Shown one piece after another: positions 43,921 to 53,920 of a stretch of DNA of 64,000 nt. Under the pieces are notes generated by a model, which saw only the letters and a program-made list of their open reading frames with translations, was not told where the DNA came from and ran no database searches. The stretch's first letter is position 1. Each line of letters begins with the position of its first letter. Source of the stretch: Halopseudomonas yangmingensis (GTDB taxonomy: Bacteria > Pseudomonadota > Gammaproteobacteria > Pseudomonadales > Pseudomonadaceae); NCBI RefSeq assembly GCF_900114825.1, contig NZ_FOUI01000016.1, forward strand, positions 18,354-82,353, read 5' to 3'. The position numbers were made by a program, and so were the translations under genes.

Positions 43921-46900
43921 TTGCCGCGCTGATTCGCTGGTCACTGGGCAACCGTCTGCTGGTGCTGCTGGCCACGCTGTTCTGCGTGGTCTGGGGTGTC
44001 TGGTCGATGCTGCGGATGCCGGTGGATGCGCTGCCCGACCTGTCCGACACCCAGGTGATCATCCGCACCAGCTGGCCCGGTCAGGCGCCGCAGGTGGTGG
44101 AGAACCAGATTACCTATCCACTGGCCACCACCATGCTGTCGGTGCCTGGTGCCAGCACGGTGCGCGGTTTTTCCATGTACGGCGACAGCTACCTGTATGT
44201 GCTGTTCGAGGACGGCACCGACCTGTACTGGGCGCGCTCGCGGGTGCTGGAATACCTGAATCAGGTGCAGGGGCGCCTGCCGGCCGGGGTCAGTCCGGCG
44301 CTCGGCCCGGATGCCACCGGGGTCGGCTGGATCTTCCAGTATGCGCTGGTCGATCGCAGCGGCCGGCATGACCTGGCCGAGCTGCGCAGCCTGCAGGACT
44401 GGTTCCTCAAGTACGAGCTGCAGGCGCTGCCGGAAATTGCCGAGGTGGCCACCGTGGGCGGCATGCGCAAGCAGTACCAGGTGGTGCTCGACCCGCTGCG
44501 CATGGCCAGTCTGGGGGTGACCCAGCAACAGGTGGCGGCGGCTATCGGTCGTGCCAATCAGGAGGCCGGTGGCAGTGCGCTGGAGCTGGCCGGTGCCGAG
44601 TACATGGTGCGTGCCAGTGGTTACCTGCAGGGGCTGGAGGATTTTCGCCAGATTCCACTGCGCCTGGACGGCAGCACCCCGGTGTTGCTGGGTGATGTGG
44701 CACAGATTCGTCTGGGGCCGGAAATGCGCCGCGGGATTGCCGAGCTGGATGGCCAGGGCGAGGTGGTCGGCGGCGTGGTGATATTGCGCAGCGGCGGTGA
44801 TGCGCGGGCGGCGATCGAACGGGTGCGCCAGCGGATTGATGAGCTGGCGGTCAGCCTGCCGGACGGGGTGGAACTGCTGGTCACCTACGACCGCGCCGAG
44901 CTGATCGACAGTGCCATCAAGAATCTCAGCCGCAAGCTGATCGAAGAGTTCATCGTGGTGGCGCTGGTATGTCTGGCTTTTCTCTGGCACCTGCGCTCGT
45001 CACTGGTGGCGATAGTCGCGCTGCCGCTGGGTGTGCTGGTGTCCTTTATCATCATGCAGGCACAGGGTATCAACGCCAACATCATGTCACTGGGCGGCAT
45101 TGCCATTGCCATCGGCGCCATGGTCGATGCGGCGGTGGTGATGATCGAGAATGCGCACAAGAAGCTTGAGGCCTGGCAAGAGCTGCATCCAGGGCGCCAG
45201 CCGGACGCGGCGGAACATCGCCAGCTGATTCTGGATGCCGCCAGCGAGGTGGGGCCGGCGCTGTTTTTCAGCCTGCTGATCATCACCCTGTCGTTTATTC
45301 CGGTGTTCACCCTGCAGGCCCAGGAGGGCCGGCTGTTCGCCCCGCTGGCCTGGACCAAGACCTGGGCCATGGCGGCCTCGGCCGGCCTGTCGGTGACGCT
45401 GATTCCGGTGCTGATGCTGTATGCGGTGCGCGGGCGTATCCGTGCCGAACAGCAGAACCCGCTGAACCGGCTGCTGATCTGGGTCTACCGGCCTGGGCTG
45501 AATGCTGTACTGCGCTGGCCACGAGCAACCCTGGTGGTGGCGCTGCTGGTGTTCCTGACCAGCCTGTGGCCATTGCAGCGCCTTGGTGGCGAGTTTCTGC
45601 CGCCGCTGGATGAGGGCGACCTGCTGTATATGCCGACCGCGCTGCCAGGGCTGTCGGCGCAGCGCGCCGCGGAGCTGTTGCAGCAGACCGATCGGATGAT
45701 CATGACGGTGCCCGAGGTCGAGCGGGTGTTCGGCAAGGCCGGGCGCGCGGACACCGCCACCGATCCGGCACCGCTGGAAATGTTCGAGACCAGTATCCGT
45801 CTCAAGCCGCGTGATCAGTGGCGCCCGGGCATGACTCCGGAGAAGCTGGTGGAGGAGCTGGACCGCGCGGTTCAGGTGCCGGGGCTGGCGAACCTGTGGA
45901 TTCCGCCGATCCGCAACCGCATCGACATGCTGGCCACCGGGGTCAAGAGTCCGATCGGCATCAAGCTGTCCGGCAGCGACCTGCAGCGCATCGATGTGCT
46001 GACCGCGCAGATTGCCGAGGTGGCGCGTGAGGTGCCGGGGGTGACCTCGGCAATTGCCGAGCGGCTGACCGGCGGGCGCTATCTGGATGTGGATATCGAC
46101 CGCTTCCAGGCGGCCCGCTACGGCCTGAACATTGCCGATGTGCAGGAGCTGGTGGCCGGTGCAGTGGGTGGCATGAACATCGGTGAAACGGTCGAGGGGC
46201 TGGCGCGCTATCCGATCAACCTGCGCTATGCGCGTGACTGGCGCGACTCGCCGCAGGCGTTGCGTGAGCTGCCGATCCTCACTCCCGGAGGGGCACAGAT
46301 CACCCTTGGCAGTATCGCCCGCGTCGCTGTCAGCGAAGGCCCGCCAATGCTGCGCAGCGAGAATGCCCGGCCCTCCGGTTGGGTCTATATCGATGCCCGC
46401 GGGCGCGATATGGCCTCGCTGGTGCAGGAACTTCAGCAGCGTGTCAGTGCCGGGGTGGTGCTGGATGCCGGCATGAGCCTGAGCTATTCGGGGCAGTTCG
46501 AGTTCCTGCAGCGGGCTAACCAGCGCCTGCTGCTGGTGGTGCCGGCGACTCTGGCGATTATTTTCGTGCTGCTCTACCTGACCTTTGGTCGGGTTGGCGA
46601 GGCGCTGTTGATCATGGCCACTCTGCCGTTCGCCCTGACCGGCGGGCTGTGGTTTCTGTACCTGCTCGGCTACAACCAGTCGGTGGCCACCGGGGTCGGC
46701 TTTATCGCGCTGGCCGGAGTCGCCGCCGAGTTCGGGGTGATCATGCTGCTGTACCTGCGCAATGCCTGGCAGGCGCGCCTGGCGCGTGGCGAGCAGACCG
46801 AAGCGGCGCTGCTCGCGGCGATCCACGAGGGGGCCCTGCAGCGTGTGCGACCCAAGGCGATGACCGTGCTGGTGCTGGTGATCGGCCTGCTGCCGGTGCT

Positions 46901-47045
46901 GCTTGGCAGCGGCAGTGGCAGTGAGATCATGAGTCGCATTGCCGCGCCTATGATCGGCGGCATGCTTAGTGCGCCCTTGCTGTCGATGCTGGTGCTGCCG
47001 CCGGCCTGGTGGTTGCTGGAACGCTGGCGGCTGCGGCGTGGCTGA
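43917..47045 (+). CDS. cusA: CusA-type RND heavy-metal efflux pump
   Basis: 1042-residue HME-RND transporter: TM1, a periplasmic porter part, TM2-6 (motif [20 protein letters not shown] in TM4 with the proton-relay Asp), a second periplasmic part ([20 protein letters not shown]), and TM8-12. The length and the [14 protein letters not shown] stretch fit CusA/CzcA. With the upstream CusF-like, CusC and CusB genes, Cu+/Ag+ is the best guess for substrate over Co/Zn/Cd. It ends six bases from the convergent nhaC stop. Confidence 0.92.
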   Translation: MIAALIRWSLGNRLLVLLATLFCVVWGVWSMLRMPVDALPDLSDTQVIIRTSWPGQAPQVVENQITYPLATTMLSVPGASTVRGFSMYGDSYLYVLFEDGTDLYWARSRVLEYLNQVQGRLPAGVSPALGPDATGVGWIFQYALVDRSGRHDLAELRSLQDWFLKYELQALPEIAEVATVGGMRKQYQVVLDPLRMASLGVTQQQVAAAIGRANQEAGGSALELAGAEYMVRASGYLQGLEDFRQIPLRLDGSTPVLLGDVAQIRLGPEMRRGIAELDGQGEVVGGVVILRSGGDARAAIERVRQRIDELAVSLPDGVELLVTYDRAELIDSAIKNLSRKLIEEFIVVALVCLAFLWHLRSSLVAIVALPLGVLVSFIIMQAQGINANIMSLGGIAIAIGAMVDAAVVMIENAHKKLEAWQELHPGRQPDAAEHRQLILDAASEVGPALFFSLLIITLSFIPVFTLQAQEGRLFAPLAWTKTWAMAASAGLSVTLIPVLMLYAVRGRIRAEQQNPLNRLLIWVYRPGLNAVLRWPRATLVVALLVFLTSLWPLQRLGGEFLPPLDEGDLLYMPTALPGLSAQRAAELLQQTDRMIMTVPEVERVFGKAGRADTATDPAPLEMFETSIRLKPRDQWRPGMTPEKLVEELDRAVQVPGLANLWIPPIRNRIDMLATGVKSPIGIKLSGSDLQRIDVLTAQIAEVAREVPGVTSAIAERLTGGRYLDVDIDRFQAARYGLNIADVQELVAGAVGGMNIGETVEGLARYPINLRYARDWRDSPQALRELPILTPGGAQITLGSIARVAVSEGPPMLRSENARPSGWVYIDARGRDMASLVQELQQRVSAGVVLDAGMSLSYSGQFEFLQRANQRLLLVVPATLAIIFVLLYLTFGRVGEALLIMATLPFALTGGLWFLYLLGYNQSVATGVGFIALAGVAAEFGVIMLLYLRNAWQARLARGEQTEAALLAAIHEGALQRVRPKAMTVLVLVIGLLPVLLGSGSGSEIMSRIAAPMIGGMLSAPLLSMLVLPPAWWLLERWRLRRG

Positions 47046-47051
47046 CGCGGC

Positions 47052-48386
47052 TCAGGCCGTGCGTCCGGGTCGGCCGAGCAGCAGCGAGATCACGGCGGCG
47101 ACACCCAGCAGCCAGCAATAGGTCACGGCCCCGACCAGTTGCAGTGGCGACAGTCCGGCCAGCGAGGCGGCCAGCAGCAGTTGCGCGCCCCAGGGAATCA
47201 CCCCCTGCACCACGCAGGAGGTGATGTCCATCAGGCTGGCGCTGCGCTTCGGGTCAACCCCGTAGCGGCTGGCAATGTCGCGCGCCAGTCCGCCGCTGAC
47301 CAGAATCGCCACGGTGTTGTTGGCGGTGCACAGGTTGCTCAGGGCAACCGCCGAGACGATGCTGGTCTCGCCGCTGCGCCTGTGCCGGGCTGGGTCGTCG
47401 CTGTGGCGGCTGAAACGGTCTATCTGGGTGGCAATCCACTGCAACCCTCCACCGGCTTTCATCAGCCCGGCCAGTCCGCCGATCAGTAGTGACAGGATAA
47501 AGATTTCCTGCATGCTGCCGTAGCCGGCATAGATGTCCTTGGCCCAGTTGGCCACCTGGTAATCCTCGACCCGCCACAGGCCGATACCGCCGGCCAGCAG
47601 TATGCCGCAGGCCAGTACCAGCATCACGTTGAGTCCTGACAGTGCCAGCAACAGTACTGTCAGGTAGGGCAGCACCAGCCACAGGTCATAGTCGGCCGGG
47701 GTCCCGGCCTGGCTGCCGGCGCCTTGCCAGGTCAGCCAGCCAAGGGTCAGCAGTGCCGCGGGCAAGGCAATCAGCAGGTTGAGTCGGAACTTGTCACGCA
47801 TTTCGCAACCCTGGGTGCGGGTGGCGGCAATGGTGGTGTCGGAGATGATTGACAGGTTGTCACCGAACATGGCGCCGCCAACCACAGTGCCGGTACAGAG
47901 TACCGGTGACAGCCCGGTAGCCTCGCTGACGCCCAGGGCAATAGGCGCGACGGCGGCAATGGTGCCCATCGAGGTGCCCATCGAGGTGGCGATAAAGGCA
48001 GTCATCACGAACAGGCCGGGCAATACCAGTGCGGGTGGAATCAGGTCCAGCCCCAGATTGACCGTGGCATCGACGCCGCCGATGGCCTTGGCCACGCTGG
48101 CAAAGGCGCCTGCCAGCAGGAATATCAGCAGCATGGTCACCAGTGTATGGTCGGCGCAGCCGCGTACCAGGGTGTCGATACGCTGTTGCAGGGCGCCACG
48201 CGCCAGCAATACCGCCAGTAGCAGGGCTGGCAGAATCGCCACCGGCGCAGGTACCTGATAGAAGGCGAACTCGCTGCCGGCCTGCTGGTAATACAGGCCG
48301 CTGCCAATAAACAGTGCGAGGAACAGGCCCAGAGGCAGCAGGGCGAGGGCAGAGGCGGTGGGTTGGGTATCGCCGGAATGATTCAC
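47052..48386 (-). CDS. nhaC: NhaC-family Na+/H+ antiporter
   Basis: 444-residue inner-membrane antiporter with about 11-12 TM helices. Landmarks of NhaC are FIATSMGTSMGTIAAVAPIA, GGAMFGDNLSIISDTTIAAT, a late GETSIVSAVALSNLCTANNT, and GVIPWGAQLLLAASL. It exports Na+ for H+. GTG 48386 has AGGA upstream; the longer GTG start (48419) does not. It lies between the copper island and ispA, on the same strand as ispA and dxs, so it is either part of the inserted segment or an older neighbour. Confidence 0.85.
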   Translation of the reverse strand: MNHSGDTQPTASALALLPLGLFLALFIGSGLYYQQAGSEFAFYQVPAPVAILPALLLAVLLARGALQQRIDTLVRGCADHTLVTMLLIFLLAGAFASVAKAIGGVDATVNLGLDLIPPALVLPGLFVMTAFIATSMGTSMGTIAAVAPIALGVSEATGLSPVLCTGTVVGGAMFGDNLSIISDTTIAATRTQGCEMRDKFRLNLLIALPAALLTLGWLTWQGAGSQAGTPADYDLWLVLPYLTVLLLALSGLNVMLVLACGILLAGGIGLWRVEDYQVANWAKDIYAGYGSMQEIFILSLLIGGLAGLMKAGGGLQWIATQIDRFSRHSDDPARHRRSGETSIVSAVALSNLCTANNTVAILVSGGLARDIASRYGVDPKRSASLMDITSCVVQGVIPWGAQLLLAASLAGLSPLQLVGAVTYCWLLGVAAVISLLLGRPGRTA

Positions 48387-48470
48387 GTGTTGGTCCTGAA
48401 AACGGGTGAGGAGCCGCACAGGGCGGCGCTGGCGTCGCCGGATTCTATGCAGTGTAGATGCTCGGAGGGC

Positions 48471-49358
48471 TTAGAAACGCCGTTGTACTATGTAATCAGC
48501 CAGCTGGCGCAGGCGTTCGGCGCGCAGATCGAAACCGGCCAGGCTGTGCAGGGCCTGGTCGCGTAATTGCACGGCCTTGTCGCGCGCACCATCCAGTCCG
48601 AGCAGGGCCGGGTAGGTCGGCTTGTCGCGGGCCAGGTCGGAGCCCTGCTGTTTGCCGAGCACGCTGGTGTCACTTTCGATATCGAGGATGTCGTCCTGCA
48701 CCTGGAAGGCCAGTCCGATGGCTTCGGCATAGTCGCTGAGCGCCTGCAGTTGCGCGGGGGAGGCCTGGCCGCTGGCCAGTGCACCGAGCTGCACGCTGGC
48801 GCGGATCAGTGCGCCGGTCTTGTGCCGGTGCATGTTTTCCAGGGTGTCCAGGTCGATCTTCTCGCCCACCGCGCCCAGATCAATCGCCTGACCGCCAACC
48901 ATGCCCAGCGGGCCGGCGGCCTGGGCCAGACGTTGGATCATCTGCAGGCGGATGCTGTCGGGGTAGTCGCCAAGGCGGCTCAGCCAGTCGAAGGCCAGCG
49001 CCTGCAGGCCGTCGCCGGCGAGGATCGCACTGGCCTCGTCAAAGGCGCGGTGGCAGGTCGGCTGGCCGCGCCGCAGGTCGTCATCGTCCATCGCCGGCAG
49101 GTCGTCATGGATCAGCGAGTAGGCATGAATCAGTTCGACCGCGGCGGCGGCCACGTCGGCCTGTTGCCGGCTGCCGCCGAGCGCTTCGCAGGCGGCATAG
49201 GCGAGCAGCGGGCGAACCCGCTTGCCGCCGATGGTGACGCTGTAGCGCATGGCTTCGAACAGGCGTTGCAGGCGCGGCTGCCGCTGCTGCAGGTGTTCCA
49301 GTAAAAAGGTGTTGATGCGCTGCTGGCAGTCGCCCAGATAGCCGGCGAAGTCGCTCAT
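48471..49358 (-). CDS. ispA: Farnesyl diphosphate synthase
   Basis: 295-residue trans-prenyltransferase condensing IPP with DMAPP and GPP to farnesyl diphosphate. First Asp-rich motif in [17 protein letters not shown], second in [37 protein letters not shown] marks the start of the active site. It overlaps xseB by four bases, as in other Pseudomonas. The third member of this usual operon, dxs, is displaced to 33546. Confidence 0.95.
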   Translation of the reverse strand: MSDFAGYLGDCQQRINTFLLEHLQQRQPRLQRLFEAMRYSVTIGGKRVRPLLAYAACEALGGSRQQADVAAAAVELIHAYSLIHDDLPAMDDDDLRRGQPTCHRAFDEASAILAGDGLQALAFDWLSRLGDYPDSIRLQMIQRLAQAAGPLGMVGGQAIDLGAVGEKIDLDTLENMHRHKTGALIRASVQLGALASGQASPAQLQALSDYAEAIGLAFQVQDDILDIESDTSVLGKQQGSDLARDKPTYPALLGLDGARDKAVQLRDQALHSLAGFDLRAERLRQLADYIVQRRF

Positions 49359-49594
49359 TGCGCCTCGCCCTCGAAGGGCTGGACCAGCGGCTCGCCATTG
49401 CGCTCAAGCAGCAACTGCACCTTCTGTTCGGCCTGACTCAGCGCCTGCTGGCAGTCGCGGGTCAGGGCCACGCCCTGCTCGAAGGCGCCCAGCGAGTCCT
49501 CCAGGCTGAGTTCGCCGCTCTCCAGCCGCTCCACCAGGGCCTGCAGTTCGGCCAGCGACTTTTCAAAATCCGGCGCTTTGCTCTTGCGGGTCAT
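49355..49594 (-). CDS. xseB: Exodeoxyribonuclease VII small subunit
   Basis: 79-residue helical protein: [40 protein letters not shown] and [11 protein letters not shown] are the family core. It pairs with XseA (not in this window) to degrade single-stranded DNA. ATG 49594 gives the usual length; it overlaps ispA by four bases. The in-frame part upstream to 49657 is excluded. Confidence 0.93.
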   Translation of the reverse strand: MTRKSKAPDFEKSLAELQALVERLESGELSLEDSLGAFEQGVALTRDCQQALSQAEQKVQLLLERNGEPLVQPFEGEAQ

Positions 49595-49657
49595 GGTTAC
49601 CTCGGGGGAGTGGGTCGGAGTCGGCTGAACATTACCCAAGGGGCCGGGCAGGGTCAA

Positions 49658-50437
49658 TCAAAGGTAGACGTCGGCGAAGTAATACAGCGTCAGACTCCAG
49701 CCGACCGCGATCACAAGTACGCGCAACCAGGCATCCGGCAGCCGCCGGGCCAGTCGACCGCCAGCCCAGCCGCCGGGCAGGGTGCCGGCCAGCATCACCA
49801 GCAGTGCCGGCCAGTGCACCGCGCCGGCCAGCATAAAGGTGATTGCCGCGACACTGTAGATCACCGAGGACAGCAGGCTCTTGATGGCACTGATCTCGAC
49901 CAGTCGGGTGCGTCCGCTGATCGCCAGACTGGCGATCATCAGAATGCCCATGCCGGCGCCGAAAAAGCCGCCATACACCGACACCAGGGTCTGCCCGCAC
50001 CAGCCGGCCACTCCCAGTCGCGGTGCGCTGTGCGGCTGACGGTGATGTTGCAGCCAGTTGGCCAGTGGCCGGCTCAAGGTGAATAGCAGGGTGGCCAGCA
50101 GCAACAGCCAGGGGATCAGCCGGTAGAAGGCCTGGTCAGTGGTCAGCAGCAACAGCAGCCCGCCGAGCAATCCACCCAGTGCGGCAGCCAGCAGCAGCGG
50201 GCGCAGGTAATTGCGCCAGGGCAGCGGGCGCAGTTCGCGGCGCAGTGCCCAGGCGCTCGAGATACTGGCCGGCCATAGCGCCACCGCATTGGTGGCATTG
50301 GCGCTGACCGGGCTGACCCCGGCTGCCAGCAGCGCCGGGAACGACAGGAAGGTACCACCACCGGCCAGCGCATTGAGCATGCCGCCGGCAAAGCCGCCAA
50401 GGGCGATCAGTGTCAGTTGCAGGGGGTCGATTGGCAT
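49658..50437 (-). CDS. TauE/SafE-family sulfite/organosulfur exporter-like protein
   Basis: 259-residue membrane protein with about eight TM helices. Typical TauE/SafE motifs at the start of each half: GGFAGGMLNALAGGGTFLSF (with SANATNAVALWPASIS) and GVAGWCGQTLVSVYGGFFGA. The anion carried is unknown. It is not part of a sulfur operon here; it precedes xseB by 63 bases on the same strand. Confidence 0.83.
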   Translation of the reverse strand: MPIDPLQLTLIALGGFAGGMLNALAGGGTFLSFPALLAAGVSPVSANATNAVALWPASISSAWALRRELRPLPWRNYLRPLLLAAALGGLLGGLLLLLTTDQAFYRLIPWLLLLATLLFTLSRPLANWLQHHRQPHSAPRLGVAGWCGQTLVSVYGGFFGAGMGILMIASLAISGRTRLVEISAIKSLLSSVIYSVAAITFMLAGAVHWPALLVMLAGTLPGGWAGGRLARRLPDAWLRVLVIAVGWSLTLYYFADVYL

Positions 50438-50466
50438 TCAGTGACCTGCCGCACAGCGCCGGCTGT

Positions 50467-51189
50467 TCAAAAATCCCCCCACAGCTGCTGGCAGACACTC
50501 AGCGCCACCACCGGTGCGGTTTCGGTACGCAACACCCGCGGGCCAAAGCGCGCCGCCTTGAAACCGCTGGCTTCGGCACGGGCGATTTCCGCAGGACTGA
50601 GACCGCCCTCCGGGCCGATCAGCAGGGTCAGACTGGCCGGGCGGTCGAGGCTGGCAAGGCTCTGCTCGGTGCGGTGGTGCAGGACCAGCTTGAGGTCGGT
50701 CTGTAGCCCGTCCAGCCAGCTGTCGAGTGCCTGCGGGGCATGTACCAGCGGCACCTGGCTGCGCCCGCACTGCTCGCAGGCGCTGATGGCGATCTGTTGC
50801 CAGTGGGATTGGCGCTTGTCGGCCCGCTCACCCTGCAGGCGCACCTCGCAACGTTCGCTGCTGAGCGGGGTGATTTCGCTGACGCCCAGCTCAACGGCCT
50901 TCTGGATTGCCCAGTCCATGCGTTCGCCACGCGACATCACCTGCCCCAGATGCACCCGCAGCGGTGATTCCGGCAGCCCTGCCAGCGGTGCCTCCAGCCG
51001 CACCCGCACACTGCGCTTGCCGGCCTCCAGCAGCTCGCCCGGCCACTCCTGGCCGCTGCCATCGAACAACTGAATGGGTGCGCCGGGCGCCAGTCGCAGT
51101 ACCCGGCCGATGTAGTGGGCCAGATCGCCATCCAGTTCCCGTTCGCCGCTGGCCAGTGGCGCTGGCGAGTAAAAACGCGAGGTACGCAT
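50467..51189 (-). CDS. rsmE: 16S rRNA (uracil1498-N3)-methyltransferase
   Basis: 240-residue SPOUT-family methyltransferase. N-terminal PUA-like part, and the C-terminal trefoil-knot SAM site seen in LTLLIGPEGGLSPAEIARAE, then LGPRVLRTETA-like GPRVLRTETAPVVAL. It methylates U1498 of 16S rRNA. It starts two bases after the bioA stop, so it is co-transcribed with bioA. Confidence 0.93.
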   Translation of the reverse strand: MRTSRFYSPAPLASGERELDGDLAHYIGRVLRLAPGAPIQLFDGSGQEWPGELLEAGKRSVRVRLEAPLAGLPESPLRVHLGQVMSRGERMDWAIQKAVELGVSEITPLSSERCEVRLQGERADKRQSHWQQIAISACEQCGRSQVPLVHAPQALDSWLDGLQTDLKLVLHHRTEQSLASLDRPASLTLLIGPEGGLSPAEIARAEASGFKAARFGPRVLRTETAPVVALSVCQQLWGDF

Positions 51190-51191
51190 GC

Positions 51192-52544
51192 TCAGTCCCG
51201 GGTCGCCAGCTGGATGCCTTCCCAGGCCACGCTGGCCAGATGGTCGATCTGCTCCGGGGTGATCACATAGGGCGGCATGAAGTACACCACGCTGCCCAGC
51301 GGGCGCAGCAGCGCCTGATTCTTCAGGCCATGCTGGTAGACGCGGATGCCACGGCGTTCCTGCCAGGGATAGGGCTCGCGGGTGGCCTTGTCCTTGACCA
51401 TCTCGATCGCCAGCACCATGCCGGTCTGACGGACCTCGGCAACCTGCGGGTGCTCGGCGAAGTGCGCGGTGGCCTTGGCCATGTGTGCAGCCAGTGCGCG
51501 GTTGGCCTCGATCACCTGGTTCTTCTCGATCAGCTCCAGGGTTGCCAGCGCGGCGGCACAGGCCAGCGGGTTGCCGGTGTAGCTGTGCGAGTGCAGGAAA
51601 GCACGCATGCTTTCGTAGTCGTCGTAGAAGGCCTGATAGATGCGATCATTGGTCATGCACACCGCCATCGGCAGGTAGCCGCCAGTCAGGGCCTTCGACA
51701 GACACAGAAAGTCCGGGGCAATGCCGGCCTGTTCGCAGGCGAACAGGGTGCCGGTGCGGCCAAAACCGACGGCGATCTCGTCATGGATCAGGTGTACGTC
51801 GTAGCGGTCGCAGGCCTCGCGCAGCAGTTTCAGGTAAACCGGGTGGTACATGCGCATGCCGCCGGCGCACTGGATCAGCGGCTCGACGATGACGGCGGCG
51901 ACTTCCTCATGGTGTTCGGCCAGGGTGCGCTCCATGTGCACGAACATTGCCCGGCTGTGTTCTTCCCAGCTCTGTACAGACTCGCGGTAGTAGCAGTCCG
52001 GGGAGGGTACGGTAATCACCTCCATCAGCAGCGGCTGGTAGGTTTCCTTGTACAGGCTGACATCTCCGACGGCCAGTGCCGCCAGGGTTTCGCCGTGGTA
52101 GCTGTTGCTCAGGGTGACGAAGCGCTTTTTCTGCGGCTTGCCGCTGTTCAGCCAGTAATGGAAGCTCATCTTCAGCGCCACTTCGATGCAGGATGAACCG
52201 TTATCGGCGTAGAAGCAGCGCGTCAGTGGTGCCGGGGTCATGGCCACCAGCTTTTCCGATAGCTCGATCACCGGCTGATGGCTGAAGCCGCCGAGGATTA
52301 CATGCTCCAGGCTGTCCAGCTGGTCCTTGACGCGTTGATTGATGAAGGGGTTGGCATGACCGAAGATGTTGACCCACCAGGAGCTGACCGCGTCCAGATA
52401 GCGATTGCCGTCAAAGTCATGCAGCCACACGCCTTCGCCGCGCTGGATCGGGATCAGCGGCATGTGTTCGTGGTCTTTCATCTGCGTGCAGGGGTGCCAG
52501 AGCACGGCCAGGTCACGCTGCATCCACTGGTCGTTAAGGCTCAT
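51192..52544 (-). CDS. bioA: Adenosylmethionine-8-amino-7-oxononanoate aminotransferase
   Basis: 450-residue PLP enzyme of biotin synthesis, forming 7,8-diaminopelargonate from KAPA with SAM as amino donor. Landmarks: LWHPCTQMKDHEHMPLI near the start, DAVSSWWVNIFGHANP, YADNGSSCIEVALKMSFHYW, and PLP Lys in CLSKALTGGYLPMAV. No other bio gene is adjacent. The 61 bases upstream show no riboswitch or BirA-type operator that I can recognise. Confidence 0.94.
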   Translation of the reverse strand: MSLNDQWMQRDLAVLWHPCTQMKDHEHMPLIPIQRGEGVWLHDFDGNRYLDAVSSWWVNIFGHANPFINQRVKDQLDSLEHVILGGFSHQPVIELSEKLVAMTPAPLTRCFYADNGSSCIEVALKMSFHYWLNSGKPQKKRFVTLSNSYHGETLAALAVGDVSLYKETYQPLLMEVITVPSPDCYYRESVQSWEEHSRAMFVHMERTLAEHHEEVAAVIVEPLIQCAGGMRMYHPVYLKLLREACDRYDVHLIHDEIAVGFGRTGTLFACEQAGIAPDFLCLSKALTGGYLPMAVCMTNDRIYQAFYDDYESMRAFLHSHSYTGNPLACAAALATLELIEKNQVIEANRALAAHMAKATAHFAEHPQVAEVRQTGMVLAIEMVKDKATREPYPWQERRGIRVYQHGLKNQALLRPLGSVVYFMPPYVITPEQIDHLASVAWEGIQLATRD

Positions 52545-52605
52545 GAATACCTCGTCCGGGAAATGAGTGTCCGGCGATTGTACCTGAGCCTACCGGGCGG
52601 GCAAC

Positions 52606-53250
52606 TCAGCGGGTGCCGAAAACCAGCATCTGCTGACCGTGCACCTCAATCAGGTCCTGCTCTTCCAGCGTACGCAGCACGCGACCGACCATTTCGCGCG
52701 AGCAGCCGACCATACGGGCAATTTCCTGACGGGTGATCTTAACCACCATGCCGTCGGGGTGGGTCATGGCATCCGGTTGTCGCGACAGCTCAAGCAGGGC
52801 GCGGGCAACCCGGCCAGTGACATCGAGGAAGGCCAGGTCGCTGACCTTGCGGGTGGTATTGCGCAGGCGCTCGGTCATTTGCCGCCACAGGGCGTAGATC
52901 AACTCAGGGTCGCGCTGGGTCAGCTCGCGGAAGCGGGTGTAGCTGATCTCGGCAATTTCACAGGCGGTTTTGCTGCGGACGCCGGCGCTGCGTTCCGGCT
53001 GGTTGCGTCCTTGTTCGAACAGACCCATTTCGCCAAAAAAATCACCCCGGCTGAGGTAGGCAATGATTACCTCGCGACCCTGTTCTTCGCTCAGATGGAT
53101 AGTCACCGATCCCTTGATGATGTAGTAGAGACTGTCCGATTGATCACCGGCATGGATGATTGGCGTGCGTGCCGGAATCTTGCGCACCTCGCAGTGGCGC
53201 AGAAATGCGTCGAGGTTGTGCAGATTGCGCGGCAGGTGGGGAGAAAGCAT
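52606..53250 (-). CDS. vfr: Vfr, CRP-family cAMP-responsive regulator
   Basis: 214-residue transcription factor, the exact length of P. aeruginosa Vfr. cAMP-binding domain with YYIIKGSVTIHLSEEQGREV and GDFFGEMGLFEQGRNQPERS; dimer helix; HTH with ITRQEIARMVGCSREMVGRV. It regulates virulence, pili and carbon genes in Pseudomonas. ATG 53250 is chosen over 53340 by homology to Vfr. It is divergent from the OsmC-like gene as in P. aeruginosa. Confidence 0.94.
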   Translation of the reverse strand: MLSPHLPRNLHNLDAFLRHCEVRKIPARTPIIHAGDQSDSLYYIIKGSVTIHLSEEQGREVIIAYLSRGDFFGEMGLFEQGRNQPERSAGVRSKTACEIAEISYTRFRELTQRDPELIYALWRQMTERLRNTTRKVSDLAFLDVTGRVARALLELSRQPDAMTHPDGMVVKITRQEIARMVGCSREMVGRVLRTLEEQDLIEVHGQQMLVFGTR

Positions 53251-53463
53251 TGGCAGGATCCTGGTTTTCGTTATAGTCCGGTTGTTATCGGTTGGCACTG
53301 CTCTGAGCCTGCCGGCGATTATGTGGCGTTTTGCAGGCAAAGGCCAGAAAGTAGGCGTTTTCAGGCTGTGCTATTCTGCGCAGCCGTTGAGGGGCCTGAG
53401 CCGCAGCCAAGATGCCGGCATCGCTCTGGCCCTTGAGAAGCAGACAGCCGAAGGTGACTGACA

Positions 53464-53886
53464 GTGAAAGCACAGATCAAGTGGGTGGATGGTGCCATGT
53501 TCCTTGCCGAGTCCGGCAGTGGACATACCCTGGTGATGGATGGGCCGCCGGAAGCGGGCGGACGCAATCTGGGCGTGCGGCCGATGGAAACGGTGCTGAT
53601 CGGTCTGGGCGGATGCGCCAGTTATGATGTGGTGAGCATTCTGCAAAAGGCCCGCCAGGACATTCGTGATGTGCGTACCGAGCTTGAGGCCGAGCGCGCC
53701 GACACCGAGCCCAAGGTGTTCACCCGCATTCACCTGCGTTTCGTGGTCACCGGCAAGGGGCTCAAGGAAGCCCACGTCAAGCGGGCGGTGGATCTGTCGG
53801 CGGAGAAGTACTGCTCGGCTTCGATCATGCTTGGGCGTGCCGGGGTGGAGATCACCCACGACTACCAGATCGTCGAGATCGACTGA
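53464..53886 (+). CDS. OsmC-family protein
   Basis: 140-residue OsmC/Ohr-like protein starting with GTG. It has RPMETVLIGLGGCASYDVVS with one redox Cys and AEKYCSASIMLGRAGVEITH with the second, the pair expected for thiol-dependent peroxidase chemistry. The YhfA-type subgroup fits best. It is next to vfr as in other Pseudomonas. In P. aeruginosa speD follows here; in this window the next gene is coq7. Confidence 0.85.
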   Translation: MKAQIKWVDGAMFLAESGSGHTLVMDGPPEAGGRNLGVRPMETVLIGLGGCASYDVVSILQKARQDIRDVRTELEAERADTEPKVFTRIHLRFVVTGKGLKEAHVKRAVDLSAEKYCSASIMLGRAGVEITHDYQIVEID

Positions 53887-53893
53887 ACGTGCT

Positions 53894-53915
53894 GGCCGGC
53901 GCATTGGCGCCGGCC
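53894..53915. terminator. Hairpin between convergent osmC-like and coq7 genes
   Basis: Perfect 9-bp stem GGCCGGCGC (53894-53902) / GCGCCGGCC (53907-53915) with a four-base loop, seven bases after one stop and five before the other. There is no T run on either strand. It fills most of the 34-base gap and probably acts in both directions. Confidence 0.55.
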
Positions 53916-53920
53916 GTGAC

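Noticed and set aside
45087..46826. 579-codon minus-strand frame opposite cusA
   Set aside because: Antisense shadow; composition rich in Gln/His/Arg with no domain.
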